A program made the position numbers and the translations under genes. From assembly GCA_963718105.1 (NCBI GenBank), contig OY970352.1, positions 3,782,001 through 3,846,000 of the forward strand: a stretch of DNA of 64,000 nucleotides. The letters are read 5' to 3'. The DNA comes from DASYKT01 sp963718105 (GTDB taxonomy: Bacteria > Acidobacteriota > Blastocatellia > Pyrinomonadales > Pyrinomonadaceae). Below the pieces are notes generated by a model. The model was given only the letters and a program-made list of their open reading frames with translations, searched no databases and was not told where the DNA came from. How positions within the stretch are numbered: position 1 is the first letter of the stretch; each line of letters opens with the position of its first letter. Positions 35,001 through 41,857 of the stretch are shown here, one piece after another.

Positions 35001-35458
35001 GAGAAGCTTATAAGCTTGCGTTACAAGTGCTTAACGATAAGGAGAATACCGATTGTTCCAAACTATTTTATAATTATGCTAGTTATACTCCAGGATCTGT
35101 ACTTGAAACTTTTTTGAAGAATGAAAAATTGACCTATACTGGGCAGGACTTAGAGGTGGACGGCCAAGAGGTCCAAGGTTATACCAATTATTTCGGGGAT
35201 TCTACCGCCATGGTGGTGAGCACAAGCGGAGTATCGGTGGCGGAATTAGCAGAAACAATTGTTCACGAATTGGGTCATGCATTTAATCGTTATTTAGCGA
35301 AGAAAATAAACAATGACGCGTGGTCAGCAGAGGGTAAAACGCCGTTCTCATCAATTGAAGGAGATAATCAGAACTCCGCCGCTCAAAAGCGAAACAGGGA
35401 GAGGTTGAAAGACTGCAAAAAACTTTTGAAGAAATTGAACAAACAAAGTAAGGATTAA
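29006..35458 (+). CDS. Giant FG-GAP/RHS repeat protein with C-terminal zincin domain
   Basis: Encodes 2150 aa. An N-terminal hydrophobic segment (about 33-53, LIAVLLISALLVPLFFL) acts as an export signal or anchor. Residues 155-430 hold six FG-GAP/VCBS-like blades (DYDGDDITDYAIYRPSTNTWW type), probably a calcium-binding propeller. RHS/YD repeats follow from about 480 to 1780 (YDAVGRVTRVS, YDGYGRLSTSH, YDDLGNRLSMT, YDSDGNLISG), forming the cocoon shell. A proline/glycine/His-rich linker spans about 1880-1960. The C-terminal domain contains ETIVHELGHAFNRY (about 2085), an HExxH zinc protease motif. In RHS proteins the variable C-terminus is the toxin. It probably acts in cell-cell competition; the role is inferred. 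Neighbours: a promoter/leader before it and a broken small gene after it. Confidence 0.85.
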   Translation: MRSSRKGSAVGVSNGYGKITEVKIFQGVSLYIASRLIAVLLISALLVPLFFLNPGQTVSAKGKRFHVAQTSTVIAAPPEPFVIGTGNSPFSDQFTVYLASSVLSIGDFFSTPQLPQEFSNARVPSISDKIFSSVGSLLGFFVPVNSEAPEPLYQPSANVDFDFDGDGKTDFSRWQSSSQEWRVKPSSGGSTTNITIGSSSSVIAPGDFDGDDITDRAVFSAGTWTVKKSSNGSTITVGWGTTGDKPVPADYDGDDITDYAIYRPSTNTWWIYYSATATYTSVTLGTSGDLTVQADYEGDGKADVAVYRPSNGYWYVTKSSGGSSTFAWGNSGDTPVPADYDYDGKTDYAIYRPSTGAWWIYKSATGTYIAPNWGNYGDQPVPGDYDGDYKADLAIWRPATGVWYIVKSSTGAYQYESLGQIGDIPASSAYTKQIGAQPITNDLAKARLSPRNATGGTNLYSQNFAWGTQLVGLPGRAGLHAGLGISYNSLVWTKQGSNIFFDSDNSNVSPGFRLGFPTIEPVYQESGGDFYYVMVSPSGSRTEFKQTAVTNYYETADSSYLQLKVIGASHPTDPVENLTITVYGTDGTQMSYEWKGGAYRCKEIKDRNGNYISIYHSDSGLLYTITDTLGREISVNYDIDLYPVSITQTWKDDNGHGSNVTHTYATFAYTTKTVSTSFSGSPTVYGPPNDTVLKVLDTITYADAHSYTKFDYNGYIQVGKIRNYAYDGHLLNSVTTNLNSVSGSFSDCPRLSQTKNWAQNFNGDTNDVESDAESVIVNNSFTSSATDTMPDSLSGTKTKITVAVADHPDDLISNTYVRQSGWDEGLPIATEDCINSSCSGTNRKRWTSTYWTQDNTGLSYMLNPRVTETKVGDGTNTKRTTLGYYSTGSPATYPYGLVNEVKQYAADQTTVLKKITTDYQLSSTYTDRRIIGLTSEVKLYDGSNNLYSKTTYAYDGGDFSDSSLSQNITTAVHHDNTNYSSSFISGRGNLTSVSRWDVSSSDSLASTMKYNTVGAVVAQVIPWKTGTDRTIKISYADSFNSSGTYNAFAYPTTITDPANHSVSLKYRHDIGVNIETNAPAPAGQSYGKTGVKVFDSLGRLERQSVYVNTIERSYVRYEYPTNGIESKAYGTISDADGDDNIAEDEVLTDSWMDGAGRVRMSRIPHNGSNYSATKTEYDAVGRVTRVSVPTEVDSDWDPTGDDDRGLDANNNPIWLWNAREYDWKGRTTKSIPTDSNGNDGKETLISYDGCGCAGGEIVTVQGPSVPIPGTSSEARRIQKSYADILGRTVKQEAYEWDGTTVYSTAVNTFNARDQITGTIQYAGTTSSTTHQESTASYDGYGRLSTSHKPEQFNSTPSPTYTTYAYNKDSSIASFTDGRGAVASYDYNSIGKVTGISYSVPGGSGITVPSNIEFTYDDLGNRLSMTDGYGSTTYSHNELSQVVSETRHFNDTLTDAPLSNNNFQLTYEYDKTGQIKSYTDPYGQEINYSKDNRGRLTSITGSSFAGVTSYANNPEYRAWGALKHLEYGDSIELDATYNDRLQTSTYHLYDPNDSTREIFNREYQYFPDGRLRSLDENRTNIGSGTHAIEFANMFDRTFDYDFLGRVSQAEAGIQTTGGAPSSSTYIPYQQTINYNALGNLTGRDSTHFNFNTDHYSFSYTFSSNRITDTGYSYDSDGNLISGDGINYYYDAAGELEKTSRNQTYETSLYNDGTGVNVKRMQRTWNSTSSNWNNGESRYYIYSSVMGGVVSETDGTGKKLVTYVLGGGILARQSKTGSTEYIGWEHRDATGMSARSTSKVGSSLNDETSVEWELDASGNNIGLFGGLLANIPPKNGMSTGRVPFADMEMGDCELDGILIPCGIGLTLLQSGAAQRGNYLTSFQPKARAPRPDTSGHTGSDGGAHSSPSTNDGPPAGHDHSDGNSPADANGHSPDPANPDAGPMPFQMNYVGTNVSFGEGQVTVNISSPSPYMVSSLPQVIDYFSFTPIPKDTPDEAATKFREAYKLALQVLNDKENTDCSKLFYNYASYTPGSVLETFLKNEKLTYTGQDLEVDGQEVQGYTNYFGDSTAMVVSTSGVSVAELAETIVHELGHAFNRYLAKKINNDAWSAEGKTPFSSIEGDNQNSAAQKRNRERLKDCKKLLKKLNKQSKD

Positions 35459-35475
35459 GATGAAGACATATACAA

Positions 35476-36236
35476 ATGATCGGATTTCTTTTTGCGGCGA
35501 TTTTAGTTGTCGGGACTTCTTTTCAAGTAGTCGCACAACAATCGGATATCCAGGGCACAGTTCACGGTCGCGTACTCAATGTAGTAGGATTGCCTCTAAA
35601 AAATGCAGAAATCATCTTTGATCCCAATTTACATTCCACAAAGTAAAAACGGATGAGGAAGGAAATTACAGCATTAGGTTGTATCCAAGCGTCTATAGAC
35701 TCTTTTTCTACTATGTGGGTTGGTAAGTTGAATTACCCTAAAGACGAAATCTTTTTCAATGACAAATGCTTTTCATATTTCCGTGAATCTTACAGATCAA
35801 GTTTTCGTTTGACAAAAAATGAGTCTGTGGAAATTAATTTTGTTTTAACTGAAGTTGATTGTGTCGATACCTCCGATAGTCAAATTCGGATGTCACAGGA
35901 ACGTTTTCAAATCCCACTGACCTTAACAAAGGAGCTAGAAGCAGGTTTGAAACGCTTCACTATCCCACCGGTGAGTTCGGAGAAGATCTGGATCTTGTAA
36001 TTCAATTTGGAGTAAGAAGGAAAAAGGGTGGACTTATTCTTTATGACCCGGTGAAGGGGCCTCGAGTTTTTTCTAAACACTCGCGGAAATATATTTTTGG
36101 CACACCGTTTCCCGGAGTCATCATTACGTATAATCATTTAACATTTTACGCAACCGAAGCCAGTTTCGACCCTGTAAAAAAAGAGCTTAAGGCCAAGGGA
36201 GCGATTACGGTGGAAGACGGTTCTAAAACTTATTAG
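35476..36236 (+). pseudogene. Secreted carboxypeptidase-regulatory-like protein, multiple frameshifts
   Basis: The ATG at 35476 starts a signal peptide (FLFAAILVVGTSFQVVAQ), then IQGTVHGRVLNVVGLPLKNAEI, the usual start of a carboxypeptidase-regulatory-like fold. The frame stops at 35646. Shifting one frame near 35635 gives FHKVKTDEEGNYSIRLYPSVY, and another shift near 35700-35725 gives RSSFRLTKNESVEINFVLTE. A third near 35955 gives GEFGEDLDLVIQFGVRRK to the TAG at 36236. At least three indels break this gene of about 250 codons. It lies 18 nt after the RHS gene, where an immunity or accessory gene is expected, so it may have been the partner of the zincin. Confidence 0.65.
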
Positions 36237-36342
36237 ATCAAGTCAATAATTATAAGAATAGTAAGAAATAAAGTAGCGCTTCATTTAACATAAAAATCTC
36301 CACGGTAATTTGAATCTACAATGCCAGAGCAAGGAGCGTCGA

Positions 36343-36651
36343 TCAAGAATAGGGGACCCCTAACCATTTGACAGATTCAGCTGCTGCCCTCCCTCTGTTG
36401 CTATATTCCTGATTGGGATTGTTAATTGTAACAGGCGCATATCGACGCAAATCTCTCAACTGCCTTAGCGTTCTCATAAATATTCGATTAAATCGATCGG
36501 CCATTTGAACAGCCTGATCTAGCGCTTCTTTTTCGGACACGTAAGGCCGGAACCAATAGCCGTCTTCCCGTCCGTTCGCTTGATATCCCGTTTGCCTATT
36601 AGGCAGCATATCAGAGCCCGTGGTACCGAAACACTTAATATACCCCTTCAC
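36343..36651 (-). pseudogene. Remnant of mobile-element hypothetical protein
   Basis: Up to 102 aa from a GTG. The recognisable part, FNRIFMRTLRQLRDLRRY and VTINNPNQ, resembles the C-terminal half of small proteins found in transposon and phage neighbourhoods of this and related phyla. The expected N-terminal part is absent and an in-frame stop lies just upstream of the GTG, so I read it as a truncated remnant. The region 36652-36811 has no other feature. Confidence 0.4.
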
Positions 36652-36811
36652 CCCTTAGACAGCCTCTAATGACTAAATAGGCCTGTACTGTAAGGGATTG
36701 GCGAGGTGTTGATTTCACAGGGAGAATTTCCAAACGATCAGAAAATTGGGAAAAGAAAACGGGGAACCCAGTTATGATTAGACTTTTTTTCACATTCTTT
36801 CCCCATGGAAC

Positions 36812-37050
36812 CTAAATCGTATGCTTCATATACTCATCGCGAGTGCCGTTCCCAGGCATACAGAAGGTAGATTTCACGGTTATTTGGAGAACGCGGGAAC
36901 TTCTTTCGTCTTTATTTCCTGCTTTATCGGCCTCACCGAGACGCTGTTTTCCGAACCAGATCAGCATGGAAACATTGTCGCTTATAGCAACCGCAAATTG
37001 CTTAAGCTCTCGACATCTCCGCATAACTGCGCTCTTTTGTTGTGAAAGTG
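36812..37050 (-). pseudogene. Possible remnant of a phage-like small protein
   Basis: The minus-strand frame contains ELKQFAVAISDNVSMLIWFGKQRLGEADK, which recalls the NxxMLIWLGKQxLGQ segment of small phage packaging or regulator-like proteins. The frame extends upstream to 37147, but that part looks non-coding. It shows no start with a ribosome site. It is adjacent to the previous remnant and probably part of the same decayed module. Low confidence. Region 37051-37201 shows nothing else. Confidence 0.3.
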
Positions 37051-37201
37051 CCGAAAAACCCACTTTATTTATTTTTTCTACAGCGAACGTTAAGAATGTC
37101 TCTGTCCACACCGAGACAAGGCAATAGCAGTAGCATAACTTCCACACTTTAGGTTTCGGCTACTACTTCCCGATCAATCGTTGCTTTCTGATATAGATAC
37201 G

Positions 37202-37272
37202 ATCGAAGATAAAAATAGACAGGTTTTAACTCTTTTCTACGTTTATTCTATGTTATTTGATATACCCTTCCA
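37202..37272. repeat. Imperfect 70-bp direct repeat, right copy
   Basis: This is the counterpart of 27818-27888 in the same orientation (GATAAAAATAGACAGG... TTTTCTACGTTTATTCTATG). It lies between the RHS cargo with its remnants and the rep-xis-int module. Region 37273-37413 is otherwise empty. Confidence 0.55.
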
Positions 37273-37413
37273 TACGCCGTTTCTCTTTGTTGTTCCTTTG
37301 TTCTTGTCCTGGAATTGTCGAAAAACCGACTTTATTATCGTTCATATTACGCATTCAGAGCATTCAATCGATACCGATTATTTATGAAAAAGTTATCAAG
37401 TTTATCCCCAGTA

Positions 37414-38353
37414 TTACTCTAATGACAAAAGTCCTACTTGGGCACACATTTTGTTGTATCTTTTGAAAGCTGAGCGGGTCGTCTTTAAAAACGATAAATT
37501 ATGGTACTCGGTCCCGAACTGCCTCTTTAAATGGAGATGGTTCACAAGTCTCGGTGCAACGACAGGCCCATAGACCGCATAGATATCCTGAATGCTGGCA
37601 GACTTCCCTTGTAGAGCTGAATCTAATTGGAATAATTTGAATACTTTTGCAATCACAGTATCAGCCGTTGCTTGGGTAAGAATCGTCAACGCATCGTGAT
37701 CGGGTAATTTTAATGATTTGGCTAAATTTGTAACTGCACGGTTATTTTTATATTGTGCCTCTGCACGCAGGATTCCGGCCGCCGCTTTTATGATTTCGGG
37801 AGCCTCTTTCTTATCGCGCATTTTCTGCTGCCGTCCGTATATGTGCTTACGCTGGTTCTTTCCCTACCTTTAACGTCAAAACTAAGTGTAGTGTCGTTAA
37901 TTAAGTTGCGATCATATTTTGCTAGCACGAGTTTTCTTCGAGCATCGACGAATGAGGGAATATCGGATTCATCCATCAAAAGATCGGCTGCAACGTCGAT
38001 TCGGCTGACTCGTGCATTAGCAGCATTAAAAGGTGCAAGGGTTATATCTTCGACAAACTGTGACATTTCACGAGAAAATCGGGTATGTCTTTCATCTCAG
38101 CGCGGTCGAGCGTGCTTCCATACAGCCATGGCCCTATTGATACTTCGGCAGATGTGATCCAATAGTTGTTCGGCGTCCTGCTAATAGTGATCGCTGGTTC
38201 TATGTATCCATCCTTTGGATTCAGGACAAACTTATAGGGCTCACCAACATAACCGTACCGAAAAACCTTTGCCCCTTTTTCAAGTAAATGGCTCTCGTTC
38301 GGTCCGACCGGTGAACCCCGGCTCAAACCCGTCGAATCGAAGAATGCGTCCAC
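37414..38353 (-). pseudogene. Replication initiation protein (Rep_trans-like), two frameshifts
   Basis: Three consecutive minus-strand frames belong together: 38353-38042 (from GTG, with GAKVFRYGYVGEPYKFVL), 38066-37788 (ARVSRIDVAADLLMDESDIPSF) and 37821-37414 (ILRAEAQYKNNRAVTNLAKSL). The RIDVAADL strand and the ILRAEAQYKN strand are typical of rolling-circle-type Rep_trans or phage gene-II-like initiators. Joins fall at GTGAAATG near 38070 and at GAAAATGCG near 37820; one extra A in each would restore one product of about 310 aa. The start lies 1 nt after the excisionase-like stop, so they are an operon. The gene suggests that the excised element could replicate. Confidence 0.65.
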
Positions 38354-38354
38354 G

Positions 38355-38549
38355 CTACCTCGAAGCTATTGCATCCCGCCGGTTGCGATTGAGGTACGCA
38401 TCCAAGTCCTCGCGAAGATAAACGATTTTACTGGCCACGCGTCGGAACGTAATCTTTCCGCTTTTGCGTTCGCGCCATAGGGTTGTTTGCGAAATGCGGA
38501 GGAAATCGCTTGCTTCTTTATCTGTGTAGATCTGTTTGCTTTCGTCCAT
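38355..38549 (-). CDS. Excisionase/AlpA-like helix-turn-helix protein
   Basis: Encodes 64 aa. Nearly all of it is a MerR-type HTH_17 domain: IYTDKEASDFLRISQTTLWRERKSGKITFRRVASKIVYLREDLDAYL. Such proteins are excisionases or directionality factors of integrative elements, or regulators of rep. It lies upstream of rep by 1 nt, in the rep-xis-int end of segment 1. A GGAG site lies about 10 nt upstream of the ATG. An intact reading frame, in contrast to its neighbours. Confidence 0.8.
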   Translation of the reverse strand: MDESKQIYTDKEASDFLRISQTTLWRERKSGKITFRRVASKIVYLREDLDAYLNRNRRDAIASR

Positions 38550-38691
38550 AGTCCAATATCTCCAAATACAAAAAGAGTGCCTAAATTACTTTCAGACACT
38601 CTCATAATATTCAGGTTGCGTGTGATCAGCGACGTGAGATCAATCACCTTTTAGCAGAAAATCTTTTTCAAAATTCGAGAAAGAAAGTCTG

Positions 38692-39761
38692 CTATTTCAG
38701 CACTTGGTCGGGAACCGGAAGGCCATATTTTTTCAATTCCCGCATTTCATTTTCAATATTTTTCTTTTTGCTTTCAAATGCCCTTTTAGCGGTCTGTGTT
38801 CTGGTCCGGCTGGCTGCAATCTCAGGAAAGAATCTTTCGACAATTTTCTCGGAGTTCCAATCCCTAACCATACGATATGCGAGCCATTCTACGCGTTCAT
38901 AGGTGGGAGGTTTCGTAAGCTTCTTCATTTTATCGAGATCAAGATATGAGGTTGCGTCTAGGATATACTGTTCTAACGCTTCGTCGAACTCCTCAGTTAC
39001 TCTCTTTTGATATTGATTCGCCGTTTCCCCCTCTTCTGATGCCCACCAGCCATTCATCTTGAAGTCAAACGGCATATACATAGTTCTCGGCGAATAATAT
39101 CTCTGACCTACCTCAATGTTCTTTATGGGTATATCCGGTTTTTCGCTAAATTGGAATATAAAATAGTAGGCATAATCTACGAGCCAATCTTTTCGGAGAT
39201 TGTATTTTTCAATCCATTTATATACCCTCCGTGCAAGTGAAAGAAACGAAAAAGAATATCATCTTTATTATTCGCAGTCTCCTGGAAGCGGCGCGTAACC
39301 GCCCGAGTGAAACCGGATAACCAAGATCCATAGTATTCGACTATCGCCCGATCATCGTCCGAAAAAATATCGTCAAAGTCGGGTTTTCCAATATACATCG
39401 TGAAGTGCGCATAGTTAAATGTTGTTCTTAATTCGCCCCAAACATAATTGTAATTGAATCTGTAATTGAACGATTTTGCAGGATTGGGTAGTCGCTGTTG
39501 AATTAGATCAATCTTTAAATCGTTGATTAAAGCGATGTAGTCTTTTTCAGCTTTGTGTGTGAACAATGCCTTAAATGCTGGCACTAAACTCCTGAGTTCT
39601 TCAAAAGCATCTGGTTTAGCCTCTTTTGCGAATTCAACAAATTTGCGCCGGTATATCACAACCTTGGCCTCAGGATCTTGAACTCTATGATTTGGGACTT
39701 TCGGTCGTCCCTCATCATATTTCGCGAGTTTTCGAGCGAGCCACTCTTCCTTAGTTATCAT
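38692..39761 (-). pseudogene. Island hypothetical protein split by one frameshift
   Basis: The upstream frame (39761 to 39177, ATG start) ends after GGYINGLKNTISEKIGS. In the next frame, DWLVDYAYYFIFQFSEKPD and IEVGQRYYSPRTMYMPFDFK lead into the frame ending at 38692. Adding one A near 39217-39219 gives GGYIKWIEKYNLRKDWLVDY. The joined product is about 355 aa, charged and aromatic-rich, with no domain I recognise. The downstream frame alone could start at MYMPFD but has no ribosome site. It is the first large gene after the small 53-aa gene in the integrase module. Confidence 0.6.
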
Positions 39762-39768
39762 GGGAAGG

Positions 39769-39930
39769 TCATCTTTCCGGGTTTCTGCGAATAGGGTACT
39801 CCAAATCGCTCGTGACGACCTTGTTCCATTCGATATTCGATATTCCTTCCTGATACGATTCCAGAAGTCTAGCCTTCTCTTCGTCGCGTAACCTTGCTTC
39901 GCGCTCTTTTCTAGTTTCTTTTCGGGACAT
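39769..39930 (-). CDS. Small charged hypothetical protein
   Basis: Encodes 53 aa, beginning MSRKETRKEREARLRDEEKA, very rich in Arg, Lys and Glu, and ending near DLEYPIRRNPER. It is probably a single helix. Its stop lies 7 nt before the ATG of the frameshifted hypothetical gene, so translational coupling is likely. No ribosome site is strong. No function is assigned. Confidence 0.45.
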   Translation of the reverse strand: MSRKETRKEREARLRDEEKARLLESYQEGISNIEWNKVVTSDLEYPIRRNPER

Positions 39931-39967
39931 ATATATAACTCAATTAGTGCTTAGCTTAAACATGCAG

Positions 39968-41208
39968 TTAATTTACCGAATCAAAATTTAGTCTATTTGA
40001 AATTTGGTTACCTTCATTTGTTAAATAAACATCAAGCATTCCTGCCGACCGTATTAGACTTTCATTTGAAAGATTAAGATATCTCAAGAAGGTTATGATT
40101 TGAGTGTGACCGGTGATTTTCATTACTTCGGTATGTGGAATACCGGCATTTATCATGCGCGTCGTGGCCGAATGTCTTAAATCATGGAAATTTAGGTCTT
40201 CGATCTCTGCAATTTCGCAAAGGGTTTTCCAAGCGTTCTTAATGGTTGAGTGAATACCGAATACAGAACCCGAAAGAGATTTTACAGACTGTTTCCAAAG
40301 TTCTTGCCGTTCATTTCTTGCCCGGGAGGTTAAACCGATAACTCGCGTTTTTTCGGTTTTGGAATTTGAGGCTTGAATTGTTATCGTCCCATCAATTAGA
40401 TTAACGTCCTTCCATTGAAGTTTGAAGAGTTCTCCGCGACGCGCTCCCGTATCCACTGCTACCATTATCAAAGCCCGAAGATAACCACGCGACTCACCGT
40501 CATCTTGCTTAGTAATTTCTTTGCCACCACGCATGTAGGAAACAGTGCGCGGGCCGCAAGCTTCGAGTAAGCGGCTTTCCTCATCTTTGGACAAAATACG
40601 ATCGCGGCTATTTTCGGCAGTTTTCACGATTAGTGATTTTCCTTTAACCTCAAATGGACTTTTTACAATTAGCCCATCATCTTTAACAAAATTGAAAGCG
40701 GCTCGAAGATGCTCCAGCTCCCTATTGATTGACGAGATTTTTCTATCTCTGACAATCTTTCCATCTTTTGTTTTGATTACAACTTGGGTTTTAAATCTCT
40801 GAGCTTTGTAGGCTTCGATATCGCTGAATTTGATAGAACGTACCAACATACGCCCAAAGTATTCTCTAAGAGGCTTAAGCGACGATTTAGAGGGTTGCAC
40901 AGACCGTTTCCCAGATACCTTTATCCCGTTTGCAAAGGTCGCTTCTACAAGTCTCTTGGATTCGTAATCCGCAGCAAGATTGACAAAGGTCAACTTATCT
41001 GACTTCAACGTCTCTTCACCATGGTTTTCTAGTTCCGCAACCATTTCCTTTATCACTTTTCGGGCTTCAGTCCGATTAGCCACCCTTCGTGCTTTTCTTT
41101 ACGCTTACCGCTTACCTCATCGACCCACTGGATGCGAGCGTATAAATTACCTTTAACGACCTTGATTCCGCCTTCGTGTGACCGCTTGCTTTTTCTCCAC
41201 TCTGACAT
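39968..41208 (-). pseudogene. int: Tyrosine integrase, one frameshift near its N-terminus
   Basis: The main frame (41083 to 39968, 371 aa from a GTG) has a core-binding helical domain and a catalytic domain with Arg in DTGARRGELFKLQW, HDLRHSATT (His-x-x-Arg), TGHTQ and the nucleophile Tyr in FLRYLN. Upstream in the other frame an ATG at 41208 with GAGGA site encodes SEWRKSKRSHEGGIKVVKGN and LYARIQWVD, the usual N-terminal AP2-like arm-binding domain. One extra G at 41083-41085 (CCC on the plus strand) would fuse both to about 413 aa. The catalytic half may still be made from the GTG. It lies 154 bp from the att copy at 41362 and should act on tRNA-Asn. Confidence 0.85.
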
Positions 41209-41361
41209 AAAAATTTCCTCTAATGTTTCCTCTAATAATCTGAAAGATAATGAAAATTAATGAAATCCACTGAAATAAGTATACGCATAAAACCCTTATA
41301 AACAAGGGTAAGAGGCGAGAAATTGAGCGTGATTGAAACGGATTGAAATTGTATAAACTTT

Positions 41362-41408
41362 GGCTGTTAACCGAAGGGTTGTAAGTGCGAGTCTTACCTT
41401 GCGGAGCC
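41362..41408 (+). repeat. Attachment-site copy 2 (tRNA-Asn 3' half)
   Basis: Carries GGCTGTTAACCGAAGGGTT and the rest of the tRNA 3' half through GCCA, with a T-to-G change in the T-loop and one inserted T in the acceptor stem. It cannot be a tRNA because the 5' half is missing. It marks the right end of segment 1 and the left end of segment 2. Confidence 0.9.
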
Positions 41409-41424
41409 AATTTGATCACAAGTT

Positions 41425-41450
41425 ACGGGCACTCAAAAGGTGCCCGTTTT
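41425..41450 (+). terminator. Terminator after attachment-site copy 2
   Basis: ACGGGCAC (41425-41432) and GTGCCCGT (41440-41447) pair, followed by TTTT. It sits where a tRNA terminator would, as after the intact tRNA and after copy 3, suggesting that this was once the end of a complete tRNA locus. Confidence 0.7.
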
Positions 41451-41857
41451 GCTGTACTCACACCTTACTTCCGAAGGCGTACGTTAAAGCATTTGTATGC
41501 CCATTGAACGTTCAATATCTAATCCGCATAGGATGCGGGTTTATAACCTGTAATCGAAAGCGAGATTGGTCTATTTCAACCGGACATATAACGAGCTAGC
41601 TACATTTGCACTTGACAAGTTTTGTGATACCGGTTTACCCTGTCGCCATCCTAGAAAATCCTAACGGTTTCGTTCGGCAGATTTCTACCTCGCAAAAATG
41701 GATTTGCGCTCATTGTTAGCGGCTGTCTAAATTCATTTATTTGCACCGAGACCCATTCAAAAAGCAAGCATACGGATCCCACGATCCCAGGGTAGTAAAT
41801 TTGTAATAAAAAACGACTTTGACTCATTCTTCATAAGAGAATCATAGGTACTCGAAT
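41451..41857. other. Gene-free leader of the giant lipoprotein locus
   Basis: I find no coding frame in this stretch. It should contain the promoter for the following 10-kb locus. TTTGACTC near 41818 is a weak -35 candidate. No clear ribosome site precedes the ATG at 41858. Confidence 0.4.
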
